Of a DNA stretch of 64,000 nucleotides, positions 47,428 through 59,124 are shown piece by piece (position 1 is the stretch's first letter; each line of letters begins with the position of its first letter). Source of the stretch: Physcia stellaris. Lineage: Eukaryota; Ascomycota; Lecanoromycetes; Caliciales; Physciaceae. Below the pieces are notes generated by a model. It saw only the letters and a list, made by a program, of their open reading frames with translations. It had not been told where the DNA came from and did not search any database. The position numbers were made by a program, and so were the translations under genes. The stretch covers positions 310,001 to 374,000 of the forward strand of contig JABSSW010000007.1 in assembly GCA_018902385.1 (NCBI GenBank), in the 5' to 3' direction.

Positions 47428-48175
47428 GGCCAGCGGCCGCCTTTTATGGCGGTGAGATCCACCTGTACGGGGTGCTGGCTACGAACCTGTTCCTCGTGAA
47501 CAGAGCCGAGAGGTCTCAAATCGACGAAAGAGAAGCAGATAGCAGTGCCCTCGTGGTGGCAAGGACAACGCCTTCGTGATGGCAAATAACACGTGTACGA
47601 GTTCGAGCACAACAAACTACACGTTCCAAGTCGTGGAGTTCGAATCCCACATCGTCGATTGATCGATGGACAGGTCAAACAACAGATATATCAACAGACA
47701 AAACCACGATTAACGATCATCATCATTTACAGACGATTCCTGACATCGATACTGCTACACCCGTCAAACATCCGCCTCGATTCGCCATCCTTCGTCACGG
47801 TTTTTCCCTCTCTATACAACATACAGAGTTTTTCCCGCGACGCTTGTTTCAGCTCGGCAAATGCAAGAGATGGAGGCTTCGATATTACGAGTACAAGGAT
47901 GCACGATGAATCAAACTTTCGTACGGAATACACGGGACGTTCACGGCATACGAGGAGGAGGAAAGGATTATAAGCACTGAATCGAATGCCGTGAGAGGAG
48001 CTCGATTGGGGAGAGTACTGGGGGTGATGGTGCTTAAAGGGAAATCCCCTAATAGTATGGATAGCATGAACCATTGTATTACAGAAAAGCAGTCACTATC
48101 ATAGTCATATAGTCGCATAACGGGCCCTTAAGGCCGGTTCCGAGTGCTTAATGAAACAATCAATCAATCAATCAA
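47428..48175 (+). mobile_element. Short non-LTR retroposon (SINE-like) with (CAAT)n tail and target duplication
   Basis: The 13-mer TCAAGGAGGCCGT occurs at 47415-47427 and again at 48176-48188, directly bordering the segment. The right end of the segment is five CAAT units (48157-48176), preceded by a distinctive 3' end (GGGCCCTTAAGGCCGGTTCC, 48122-48141). A long direct target duplication plus a simple-repeat 3' tail is the hallmark of target-primed reverse transcription. At least nine bases of the duplication (GGAGGCCGT) cannot be explained by the tail repeat. The left end carries a box-A-like TGGCCAGCGG, and GGAGTTCGAATCCC at 47635-47648 resembles a pol III box B, though the spacing is long. 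No reverse-transcriptase frame is present, so it is non-autonomous or truncated. Confidence 0.7.
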
Positions 48176-48176
48176 T
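48157..48176 (+). repeat. (CAAT)5 tail of the retroposon
   Basis: Five perfect tandem CAAT units sit immediately before the second copy of the target duplication. Confidence 0.9.
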
Positions 48177-48188
48177 CAAGGAGGCCGT

Positions 48189-48698
48189 CGACAGCGAAAA
48201 GAGTTTCAGTCATCACCGTTTCTCACTTCCAAGGTTTTGCATTAAGACTTACCATGCTTTCGCCATCGAGTACAACACATTGGTACAACACCTCATATCC
48301 TGACCCTCCCGGTCAGGAAAGGCACAAGCCAGAACACGGTGCTTTTACATGAGATGGATCTACGAAGCGATCAGCAAACACCGTCGCGCCGTGGCATGCC
48401 TTTTTGGGAACGCCACAATATTCCGGTTGAGACCGATGCAGGGGTTGAGACCAACAAAACGATTAAACGATTCATGCTCAGAAATCTAGTACGATGGATT
48501 ACTGGATAAGGGAACAGAGTATTCGTAATCTCTCCCTCGCTGCGAGACCATCCGCGAGACACGCATTCTTCGCCGCTCAAAGCCTCTCGGATGAGTAACA
48601 TTTCCTTTCAGTTCGCATGCGATTTTTAAGTTCGGATACCGAAGGTGTTCATGTGTAGTGCTTTCATTTGCGTCCTGAAGCGTCTTTAATTCGTTGCA
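48189..48698. other. Intergenic, upstream of the MNN1-like gene
   Basis: No supported feature apart from the expected promoter of the next gene. Confidence 0.5.
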
Positions 48699-50583
48699 AT
48701 GCCGTTCCCTTGGAAGGAAGAGTCACGAGCCCGGATGGCAAGACCGAGATTCATCGTTTTAGGAGTGTGCTTCTTTGTCTTCTCAGGACTGTTATATTCA
48801 GCTTTACAGCTCAAGACAAACGCAACAAAGATCTCTGACGATGCGCAAACGTTATGGGAGGACTATCGGGAAGACGAGTCCAAAAGTGCACGCACCTCGC
48901 CTGGACACAACGTGCCTCAGGTGGCACAGATAGCTCTTAACACGACTAAGAATGTGTCCGCCGGAGTCGTGGAGTCCGCTCAGTGCGAATCTCCCCAGCC
49001 CATATCCATGGCCTTGAAGATCGCAAGTGAATCTACTCTCAAGCTCCAATATGCCCTGGACAGCAAAGACATACATTCCGAAGACCCGCATCTTTACAGC
49101 TTCGGCAGGTATATCAATACTCTCACAGATTACCTCGGAGCCATGCTCTCTGACACCTCTGTCGATCAACAGCCATTCCACCATATGCGGGAACAATTAT
49201 TTCCATGGTGGTCTCCTTCCGCAGACAAAGCCTACCTGCCTTGGGAAAAGCGCGATAACAGACCAAAAGCAGGTGTTGTTCTGACCGCAGGGAAGGGTAA
49301 CTTCGTTTTGGCAGCTCATTGCATTCAAACGCTACACAACGTCGTCAAATCCAGCCTCCCAATCCAAGTGTACTACGGCGGCGACCGTGATCTTCCTCCC
49401 GCAATGCGAGATGAGCTCAAATCGCTTCACCCTAACCTTGAAACCATCGATATCCTTGATGGCCAATTCAATGAGACTATTGCCGGGCTGAATAAGAGTG
49501 GGTATGCGATGAAGCCTTTCGCTGCACTAGCCAGCAGCTTCGAGCGGGTGGTGCTAGTTGATGCGGACACCATATTCCTGCAACGCCCAGACGAGTACTT
49601 TGACGAACACCCCGGATTGCACGACACGGGTTTACATTACTTTCACGACCGTGCTTATCACGGCAGGGTGACGACTGATTGGGTCAAAAAGCTCAAACAA
49701 GCTACCGAGCCCAGCACGATTCTCAACGAGAGTCTGTTCTGGCGGTACAAGCTCGAGCACCATCAAGAATCCGGGGTTGTCTTCTTCAACAAGGCGCTTC
49801 CAACTGCGTTCATGAGTCTGCTGTTCACGACATATATCAACATCCAGAAAGTCAGGGATAATGTCTATAATGAAGTTTTTGGTACGTATTGGCCCACTAT
49901 CTACTATCCCCAAATAGATGACTAGGGAAAAGCTTACACGTCCCTTTTTCTTCAGGTGATAAAGAAACCTACTGGCTCGCCTCCGAGCTCTCTTCAACCC
50001 CATATACCTTCTCTGAAAACTACGCCAGCATAATTGGCAACCTCCCCACCGAACCCTCCACCTCCAATCCCGATTCCCATTCCGATTCCCATTCCGATTC
50101 CAATTCCAATTCCGATTCCAATGCTCCGATTCCAACTCCGAATCCAACTCCGATTCCAACTCCCCCCCTCAATTCGATTTCAACCCCAACCCCGACTCCA
50201 ACTCCCCAGACACCACCCCCACCAACCCCACGGACCCCCTCGAAATCTGCAGCGCCCAGCTCCTCCACCTGGACCAACACTCCCGACCCTTCTGGTTCAA
50301 CTCCGGCCTCCGCCTCGAGAAAATGATCGACAGCACCCAGTACGCCAACCTGACGCACTACCTCCCCGGGGCCAGCGCCAACGCGGCGAGCATGGATGAA
50401 CAGTTCGGCTGGAACTTCAGGAGCCACCATACCTTTTGCGTGACCGCCGAGAGGGGCAAGTGGCGGAGTTTGGAGGAGGCTGGCTTGAAGGGCGTGGCGG
50501 ATGAGGCGGTGGAGGAGGCGAAGAGGGTGGATATTCGGTTTTTGGGCCATGAGGGGGGAGAAGGGGAGGGAGGTGGGGGGTGA
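48699..50583 (+). CDS. MNN1-family alpha-1,3-mannosyltransferase (GT71), frame broken in a repeat
   Basis: Exon 1 is 48699-49881 and exon 2 starts at 49956. The protein is a type II Golgi membrane protein, with a helix at about 18-35 (FIVLGVCFFVFSGLLYSAL). A GT71 domain has GVVLTAGKGNFVLAAHCIQT, VYYGGDRDLP, the DxD motif VLVDADTIFLQRP and ESGVVFFNKALP. After DKETYWLASELSSTPYTFSE the frame enters a hexanucleotide repeat coding Asp/Asn-Ser pairs, and this frame stops at 50324-50326 (517 aa). The conserved family C-terminus (EICSAQLLHLDQ, PFWFNSGLR, FRSHHTFCV) is present but in another frame, ending at 50583. The shift lies near 50123. It could be a natural length change in the repeat, an assembly error or a decaying gene. 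The family adds terminal mannose to glycans. Confidence 0.8.
50072..50162 (+). repeat. Degenerate hexanucleotide repeat (NATTCC)n in the coding region
   Basis: Units such as GATTCC, CATTCC and AATTCC repeat in tandem, with later AACTCC/GAATCC variants. The regular register breaks at AATGCTCC (50120-50127), which is where the reading frame changes relative to the downstream conserved domain. Confidence 0.85.
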
Positions 50584-53500
50584 GTCTGTGATTTTCCACT
50601 GGCGTTTTGGGGGGGATGATGGTTTATGGAGGCTTGGTTGGGATATTGGTGTTTAGTAATGTTTTTTGGGTCTTTTGAATATATTGAATCGATATCGGAT
50701 CTCTTGATTTGGCAGAGCTGTTTTTTTACTCGATATGATATCAGCGGCTTGATGGGATGAGGGATAGTGGAGGACAGCAGATGGAAAGGGAAGGGAAGAA
50801 GGCACCTCTCTGTTATGAAGAGGAGGTGGGTATTCTCCTTCATTGATTGTATCTTTTCTTTCTTCTTCTTCCCTGTGTACACTCCTTGCCCATTTCCCCC
50901 CTCATCCTTATTATCTTTTCATCTCATCTCATCTCCCGCGCGTGAATACGCAAAATGCACCTCACCATCCCCAAAAACCCCAGATATCAATTCCGATTTT
51001 TCGATTCGTTGATGGGGCAGTTCTCTGTACGCCCCATTCATTCCGTGGGAGTGTATGTATACATTGGCTTCATCTCGGTTGGGATTACAAGATTAGGATT
51101 CGTTTCATGGGAGCGGTGTTTCTACAGCTGTTGGTGATGGTACAGATCCCCTTTCTTTCTACTATTCTTATCTTTCTGCAACCCGGTTTTGTTCTGAAGT
51201 CTTTTCTATCTTCCTACAACCATCCTCCACCTCAAAAACCTCCCTCCCTCCCTCTCTACCAATCCCCTTTTCCAATTTCCACAGCATCCCCCCTTCTCCA
51301 ACCCCCTCCTCTTCTTCTCTTCATCTCTGTCCCCTCTAACTATCCCCATATCCTCATTTCATAAACATCTCGCCCTCAAGTCTCCGCTCCTCTCCATCAA
51401 TTCACGATCGATCTCTATCCTCTCCTCTCCTATACATTTCCCCACCCGGCCGAGAACCCTCTCCCTCCCCTTCCTTGCTTGAATCTAATCACACACTACA
51501 AACCTGTGGATTGGTAGATTATGGTTATAGAATAGCGGCTTTGTCTTTGCTCATCTTGAGGAGAGGAGGGGAGATGGGAGATGGAAGGGGGGTTGAGTTG
51601 GGGGTGGGCGTTCGGTTGGGCGTTCTGCTGGGGTTATTGAAGGTGGGGAGGGAGGGAAGATAGAGAGGGCAGGGAATGCAGAGAGAACAGTGTCAGACGG
51701 ACGAAGAAATCAGCATCCGACACCAGCTCACGTACAGCGTTCAGGATACATGCCACATTGAAATAGTCCCGTGTTCGAAGAAGGAATCGAGCGTTTTATA
51801 CAAACAGCGGGAAGGGCAGAGAATGTTGATACCATTTCCGCAACCGAGTCAGAGCCAGCAGCTGTCTAAAACTCTCAATAAATCCAACGACCCCAAAGCT
51901 CTACTCAAATTTCCAGATACCATTGAAATATAATGTCTACATCTTCTACTTCACATGAATCTTCACGATCCCAAATCCCTTTCTCTATCTCTACCGCACT
52001 CGACATCCGCTCATCGCCCCTTCCATTCCTCCACTTATTCGCACACCTCAACCTCCCTCCCCAAGCCTCGATCTCTGAAGTCCGCTGTGCGTGGAGGCGT
52101 GGTGCCAGGGCAAGAAAACAGGGGTTAGGGTGGAGAGAATGAATGAATGGCGAAGAGAGTCGGGACGGTATTAGTCAGATTGACTCAGGAGCCGGGGGGG
52201 CGGAAAAGTATGAGAAGGAGAGAGGGAGGGCGGGGGCAAAGGGGTAGATGTGAAAAAGTAGAGATGAAGCGAGGAATAGCGATTTGAGGAGAGTGGAGCA
52301 GAACAGATCAATGCAAGCACGAGACGGGCTGGCTTGAGTTGCGAGCTGAGGCGCGGTGCGAGAGAAGGGGAACTTGGTGAAGTGTGTAGCGGACATCGTG
52401 GCGCTGGTATTGTTAGTAGTGGAAGATCGGGACGATGGAGAGTGTGAGGGAATTCGTCGTGTACTGCGTGGATCATACATGGGCTTTCATTGGGAATAGG
52501 CTTGAGGAGGGCAGGGTAGGATCAGAGAGGAGGGAGGCGAGGGCGGAGGATGTTTTGATGCGATGGCCCATGAGGGTTTTTGCGGGGTTTTGGCTGGACT
52601 GAATGGACTGGATAGATTGATAGAATTCGGGTGCGCGGGTACACGGTTTAGTGGAAGAGAGGTGAGCGAGATGGTGGACTCATTGATGGAGCTCGAGTGG
52701 TAAGGAGAAAATCATGAATAAGTGGATCGATATTTCCGTTCAGCGATGAGTGCAGTTAACACAACTGACATTTCCCTGCAGTTTGGAAGTGCTTAAGAGT
52801 CGAGCTTTGGGGAATAGAAAGAGTAAGGGATGGGAGGGTTTAGGTTTTGGGTAACAATAGTCCTCGATCTCTCATAATTGAGCATGTCAGCCAGTCATGG
52901 TTCAGGCAGGGCGGAGAAGTGTGGATTGAGACTGACAGCAGGAACGACTGAGATGGTTGCTGTAAATGAATAGGGGACAAAAAGGCCCAGAGCGAGAATG
53001 AAACCTACAATGGGATCGGCTTCCAGATCACATACAAGTGATTTGAGAGTGCTGATTCAACATGGACGCCAAGGCGTTGGATTCACGACATGAATGCTTT
53101 GTAGCTGCTAGCTTAGGCTTTCAAACATGTAGTAGCTGCCTTGTGTAACCTCAAATCCCCATTCTCAGGTAGATTGGAGTTTTGATGGCCAATGTCCTTA
53201 GTGGAGGATCGATTGGTGGGTATTTTTGCGTGTGGAGAATCTGAGACTGAATTGGTCATGGTGACGACGTATGTGAAAGAAAGGCGAAAGCCTCTGATGT
53301 GGAGAATTCTGCCCCGAATTGGAGGTCGTATTCCAGGACGTGGAGATCCTTTCTGAGTTGAGATAGCAATGATAGGTCGTACCAATGGATGGGATTATTG
53401 GACGCAAGACACATTTCCAAAAATAGGTATATAAGTTTGCTTCTGACAAGTTTGGAACGGGATACCCAATTAGAGGCTTCTGTCAATTCCGCCAGACCGG

Positions 53501-56500
53501 GTATTCGTCCCAACGCTGTGACCATCCGATGCCACTGAAAGGCCGGGTCAAGATGAATGATGCTGCAGGTATCCATAGGGAGATAGAAAAAGCTTGCTAA
53601 ATTTGGGATGCACATCGACGATTAAAGACGTCGTGACGTTTGACCAAAGCGTAACGAAATACCACAACTCGAGGACAGCAGAGATGCTTGGTAGTTAGAC
53701 CGATCACCCTGTCATATCCGAGTACCGTTCGCCTAAAGAGTAGATAGCTTGCAGAAATCTTGACAACCTCGTACGTACGCAGTCTTCGGGCTTGTACAGC
53801 TCGTTTAGGACGCACTCTGAGCCGTGTCGAGCCTGTCACCTGCACAGTAAGCCTTCTCGTTAAAAGGCACGCGCATGGTACAACACACGTTTCAACGGTT
53901 CCTGCACGTCAGCCTGTCATCCCCGATAACGCAGGTTGACGGCGCGGGAAAGAGAGCTGACATCAGTCACAGAGCCATGAGGTGTGCGTGGCCAGCAAGG
54001 CAATGTCGAAGTAAGATTCTGTCCCATACACACCAATTCTGCGTACGTATCGGCTGGTGTGTATCTCAGGATGGTGTGCCGGGCAGCATAGCTGTTGGCC
54101 ATTGAAGATACAGACCCTGCGTCCAATTGCCACGACACACGAGTGGCAAGTGTTTCGGGTTGACGAGCAAGGGCTGCCTGCTGGTCTGTCATGCATTTAT
54201 TTCTGGCAGAGCATGACGGTTCGCTGCATGCCCCCCTGCTGCTGAGCTACCGAAGCAAGCGATGCTTATCTGGGCTGCTTCCTGCACGGATGGTGAGATG
54301 TCAAATCTTCATGCCTTTCGCAGAAGCGAATGTGGAGAGCGAAACACTGCCAAGATTGACCAGGTCTCCCAATACAACAGGATTTTCTCTAGTAACGTCA
54401 CGCCACGCCTGAATCGAGGTGAAGTGTACGAAAGATGCACAGGTACGCTACCATAATAGGGAAAGACAATAGGTCACCGCAGCTGATTTGTATATTCTAG
54501 CGCTGGAAGTATTCCGAGAGGTCGAGGATTTGCAGTCAAGTTCGGTAGATACAACGAATCAAATGTCTTAAGATCTGCCGGGAGATGTCTGCCACTGTCT
54601 CGGTAGTTCATCGTTGTCTTCATTCTCTCTTTGTCGCCGACACTTGTGTGCCCCTCAATTGCTTGGAAAGAACCGTCCTTTTGGATCCAGGTAGGGTCGA
54701 CACGTTTTTCGCGATATGCGGCAAGCGCTCACTAAGAGTAGACTTGGATACTAATAGCGGCTATTGAAAGTGCGGCGACTTTCGCCATACTAGACCCAAA
54801 GGTAGGCTGGACCAGATACGAAGTGAAGGGAGGAATAGGCCTAGGGAGGATCATATCGCGATGAAAACAACAGTCACACGACCCGAGTGTGAATTGACTG
54901 GGCAAGAGTGATGAAATGGAAAGTCGTACCTCGAGTAATCAACCGTAGTCCCACGCAGTGACGACAGTACCACCATTGACTATTACCTATAGTCTGCCAT
55001 TGACTTTCGGAGTGAGCCGTGAAGGTTGCGGGGAAGAGAGCCTCCCTCAGCTCCCTATGGTAGACGAGGGAGCATCAAGCTGTGCCGTGGCTAAGGTTCT
55101 CCGCGGTTAACACAAATCGCACACTGTAATAAACTGTGGCAATATCAGTATCGTTGATGAGAGGGAAACACACGTGGATGATCGATGATCGATCGACATC
55201 TTGGTCGGAGAAATGATGCCAACGCACTCCCCCCGAAGAGGGTCGGGTGCCGATTAAAAGATGAAGACGTGGAAAACCAATTGAGACTCACAACATCACT
55301 ACCTACTTATGCAACTGAAAGATCTCAAACACGGGTAAACTTGACTCCGATGAGATAGTGGACCTCATAATTCATGTCAGGGGCGATCGTTAAGCCTTCG
55401 GTTCACATAATCAGTGCTAGTCGTGATGGTTGGTTGATTTGGAAGGGAGGGTGATGCAAGAGGATAGGTAGCCTTTGATATTACCACGATTCAATTTGAT
55501 ATATTTGCTCCTTCGATAGGGCAGAAACTCTGTAACCGAGCTGAAGTATTTCCAACCCATGGGTCCGAATAGAGAATATCACAGTACCCTGAGCTACGCT
55601 TCACCCTCACATTTCCTCCGTGGCCGCATAAGCACGAATGTCCCCCGTACGATGTGCAGATCGGGAGGAGCGAGATTTCTGTCAAACGTTCGGAAGGCGG
55701 TAGCAAGAATCCGGTCGATGAAATGGTCGCCATCGACCAAGACCGCCAAATTAGACCAGTATCGTGACAATAGAGCCCCTCGTCACCCCCTGTCCCCAAG
55801 AGCTAATTGGAAGTAGCAGAACAGGATGTAGTGAAAAGGATCTAGGCCCGGCATGTACTCCCCGCTTCAAGCAAATCCGTTGTCATGTTAAGGTAGGCTC
55901 AGGAAGGTGTGGCGCGAGTGTAAGCCTCTAAGATCCTTTTCGGCACTCAGATCCCCCTGATGGTTGTTTCGGGTAGCTGTCAGAAGGAAACGGTTGGTGG
56001 GATGTTGCAGGGACACAGAGCAACTCTTGCCTAAAGCGACCGCCAACAGCGAAGATCTTCAAACTCATCTCGATCCAAATCAAGCCGCCCTTTCCACTGT
56101 CGTCCAATAGCCACCGTCCATGTGCTCTCGCATCCAGTCAAGCCGGAGATGAGATTCAGATGGGCATCACCGCGATGATACCGACCCTGAGGGCCACGAT
56201 GCGTTTGGTAGCCAGTGAGCCCGGGGCAATGTGTACGTTGCTATCCTTTACGGTAAGACGAGAAAAAGGTTCAGCCAGCCTCGACCAACCCCCCCAGGCC
56301 GGTGCCTTGCCCCACGTTGTCCAGGGAATGTTCCTTGCTGGACATGGGTCGCTTGGAGCGCATGCACTCCAACGCGACTCTGCCTTCTGGCTCGAGAGAT
56401 ACGATACCAATTGCAAACCCCAGCCCAGTCACAGTACGGCATTCCTGCATCCTCCTGCAGCCGAGTCTTCCACTGCTGGGCTCGTGGTCACCGCCAAGGT

Positions 56501-57708
56501 GCTCATCTTGCCCCCTTCAGCCAGGCAATCCCAGATTGGAGCTGTTGGTTAGCATTACCAGTTGATACGATATTATGTATTGATACCCGAGGCGGTTGTA
56601 GCACTAAGTGGCAATCCCCTGACTGGCTTTAGCGGAGCCGTTATCGGGGATGCTGGGAGAGCTTCCACGAGCTGTTGAGCTGAAGACCAGCAACACAACG
56701 AATGACAATGATGGAAGTGTCGGCTCTTGTCGCCGGGATCAGTAACCTAGTGTACTTTTCTTCCTCTAGTGTTGGTCTGGAATCTGAAGAAGCAGAAGAC
56801 ATCATCGCTGCACAGTTATGCTGGTGCAGCGTCACCCGCCAGATCCCACCACTTGGCTAAACTCCATATCGTAGAGCGTGCCTGGGGACTATCCTGATAC
56901 AACTGGGAAAGAGTACCTTTTGGAAGCAAAGGCCCGCACGGACTGAACGAAAAGACTAGAGTCCCCACGGTCTCATATTGCCGGATCCAGCGCAACAAAT
57001 AGGTAGATCCGGCAGCACTAGGGTAGCAGGAACTAAATAGCAACAGAGCGACGTCTCGTCACTGCGAGCAGACATATATCCTGTTTACCTTGTCATCACT
57101 TATCTATCCACGCGCTCATTCAAACCCGACAGCCAAATCCCCGTCCTCTTTACCCAGCTGGAAGCTGTAGGACCCTTCTATCAAGCTTGTCGACCTAACC
57201 TGGTCCCACAGTCGTTCTTTCCCTTTTTCACTTTGGCGCTTGATCCGGACTCTTCCGTGATTCGATCCGGATACCCAAGGAACCAGAGGAAAGAGGTCCC
57301 CCAAGAGTACGTGTACCGGTGTGATTCATTCGTCTTATTCTCTTGCCTCAGTCCAACCGGAAGGCCCATGGAGGCGTAGTTGACCCCATTCCACAACAAC
57401 CTTGTATTATTCGTAACGGTCAGCTCAACACCCCTAGGAGGCAATTCTGCAGATAATCGCTCCGGAGCCTTTCATTTGGCGTGTGGTCTCCCTGACCGCA
57501 GGATATCTTTTCCCCGAAACTCTATCATCCGCTAAACTGGTCCAACCTTTTTTTCGCTTTCTTATTATTGTTCCTCTATTGGTTTGCGCCGGGCAAGCCG
57601 CCCTGTGCTCAAAGCTCGAGATACACCTCGTCCTTTACCTTCATGGTTTCTTAATCACCGTTGAACACTATACGAGACTTTGAGGCCAGGAGTGAGTTTG
57701 ACACCGTT
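50584..57708. other. Gene-poor stretch of about 7.1 kb upstream of the WOPR gene
   Basis: No convincing gene in 7 kb, although neighbouring regions have a gene about every 2 kb. A strongly pyrimidine-rich block lies at about 50870-51480 and purine-rich blocks at about 51550-51670 and 52140-52600. The longest frames here lack recognisable domains. The region could be an extended promoter or long leader of the WOPR factor, or carry non-coding transcripts. Confidence 0.6.
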
Positions 57709-59124
57709 ATGAGCTCTGGCAGACCTGCCCCTTCGTGTGTACCGACATGGCGGGGCCATATCGAAACTACCAAAGATGCTCTGATCATATTCGAGGCCGC
57801 TCTTCAAGGACTGCTTGCCCATTGCATCCGTCGACCGCACGATAGGGAACGGAACTCCTTGATCGTCAGCGGAAATGTCTTCGTCTATGAAGAAGGAACC
57901 TCTGGGATCAAACGATGGACCGATGGCATTCCCTGGAGCCCAAGCAGGATCCTGACCAATTTCTTAATCTATCGTCAACTGAACAGTCCGTTCCCACCTG
58001 GTGAGAAGAAGAGAGCAACCAAAAGGAGTCAGAGGCCAGTCAAGAGTGGAGAGCCATACGCAGCTCCAATATCTAACGGGCACAGCCATGATGATGGATA
58101 TTCCATGGTAAATCCACCGCCAGCTACACCAGGTCTCAAGTCTGAAGATCCGACGGATAAGGATGTTGATCGGGTCTTGGTTGGCTCGCTCGTGGATTCC
58201 TATGAATTCAAGGATGGTGGACTACTCAAAAAGACGATGACCGTGACCGTGAATGGCGTTCAACACCACCTGGTCTCCTATTATTCTCTTGAGGATGCTA
58301 AGTACAGCCTCAGGACACCTAGGGATGATCCACAACTCAAGGACATACTCCTACGTGATGAGCTTGTTAACCAGCCAAAATTCAAGGTCCAGAATTACGA
58401 CGATGCCGGTGACGGCGCATTTGACCAGGTGGACAGTCCACAAACTCCTTATCCGTATCTTCGAGGCAGTCTTCAGACGATGGGGTCGTACACCAGTCCG
58501 ACACATAGCCACTTCTCTCAGCAGGATCAATCCCCATCAGTCTACTATCCTGCCTATAACCCTTACGGCAGCCACGTACACACCCCAACCTCGATGTCAA
58601 ATGTAGGCTTTACGTCAATGCCTGCAACACCAGCTGCATACACTCCCATTATCTCAGCACCCACCGCTTATCCGCAATTCCCACATCAGACTCAGCATCA
58701 GAACCACCAACAGCAAATCCAACCTCAGCCCCAACGACGGAGTTCCAGTCACGCCTTCGTCAAATCGGAGCCGCAGTCGCATTACCACTCTCAACTCCAG
58801 CAGCAACCACAGTATCAGTCCAGTTCTCCACTGAATCAACTGCCCCACCACGAGCAAAAGCCACTGCACCATCACAGCTATCAACAGCAGTCTCCGCTGT
58901 CTTCCACGGATGCCGTAGCTCGACGGGGGGGAGGCTTGGATATGTTTACAAACGCACATGACTCGCTCGGTCTCGGCAACTCGTACTATTCACAGGGAGG
59001 AAATGTTGGGGCTTCGATGAGCGATGCTTCTCTATTGCTACCGCAACCTATGAACATGTCCTTTGCGAACAACTACGGGGCAAACGCCGATGGCACCTAT
59101 TATACGTCTCGCGCAACATCCTGA
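57709..59124 (+). CDS. WOPR-domain transcription factor (SGE1/RYP1/WOR1 family)
   Basis: A single exon of 471 residues beginning MSSGRPAPSCVPTWRGHIET. The in-frame upstream codon at 57661 is TTG, so the ATG at 57709 is the start. WOPR box A holds KDALIIFEAALQGLLAHCIR, RPHDRERNSLIVSGNVFVYE and GIKRWTDGIPWSPSRILTNF, followed by FPPGEKKRATKRSQRPVKSG. Box B holds SLVDSYEFKDGGLLKKTMTV and QHHLVSYYSLEDAKYS. The C-terminal half is Gln/His/Pro/Ser-rich, typical of activation regions. Members are master switches of morphology, conidiation and pathogenicity (Wor1 in Candida, Ryp1 in Histoplasma, Sge1 in Fusarium). The FPPGEKKRA motif points to the Sge1/Ryp1 branch rather than Pac2. Confidence 0.94.
   Translation: MSSGRPAPSCVPTWRGHIETTKDALIIFEAALQGLLAHCIRRPHDRERNSLIVSGNVFVYEEGTSGIKRWTDGIPWSPSRILTNFLIYRQLNSPFPPGEKKRATKRSQRPVKSGEPYAAPISNGHSHDDGYSMVNPPPATPGLKSEDPTDKDVDRVLVGSLVDSYEFKDGGLLKKTMTVTVNGVQHHLVSYYSLEDAKYSLRTPRDDPQLKDILLRDELVNQPKFKVQNYDDAGDGAFDQVDSPQTPYPYLRGSLQTMGSYTSPTHSHFSQQDQSPSVYYPAYNPYGSHVHTPTSMSNVGFTSMPATPAAYTPIISAPTAYPQFPHQTQHQNHQQQIQPQPQRRSSSHAFVKSEPQSHYHSQLQQQPQYQSSSPLNQLPHHEQKPLHHHSYQQQSPLSSTDAVARRGGGLDMFTNAHDSLGLGNSYYSQGGNVGASMSDASLLLPQPMNMSFANNYGANADGTYYTSRATS

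Noticed and set aside
47592-47660. tRNA-like sequence with GGAGTTCGAATCCC
   Set aside because: A box-B-like T arm is visible, but no matching acceptor, D arm or anticodon arm could be folded at a sensible distance. It is better explained as part of the retroposon.
52171-52480. Two overlapping 101-codon minus-strand frames in the gene desert
   Set aside because: Ser/Pro/Leu-rich because of the purine-rich plus strand; no motif and no consistent start context.
56160-56632. Two overlapping plus-strand frames of about 130 codons upstream of the WOPR gene
   Set aside because: No recognisable domain, mutually overlapping, and no splice structure that extends them.
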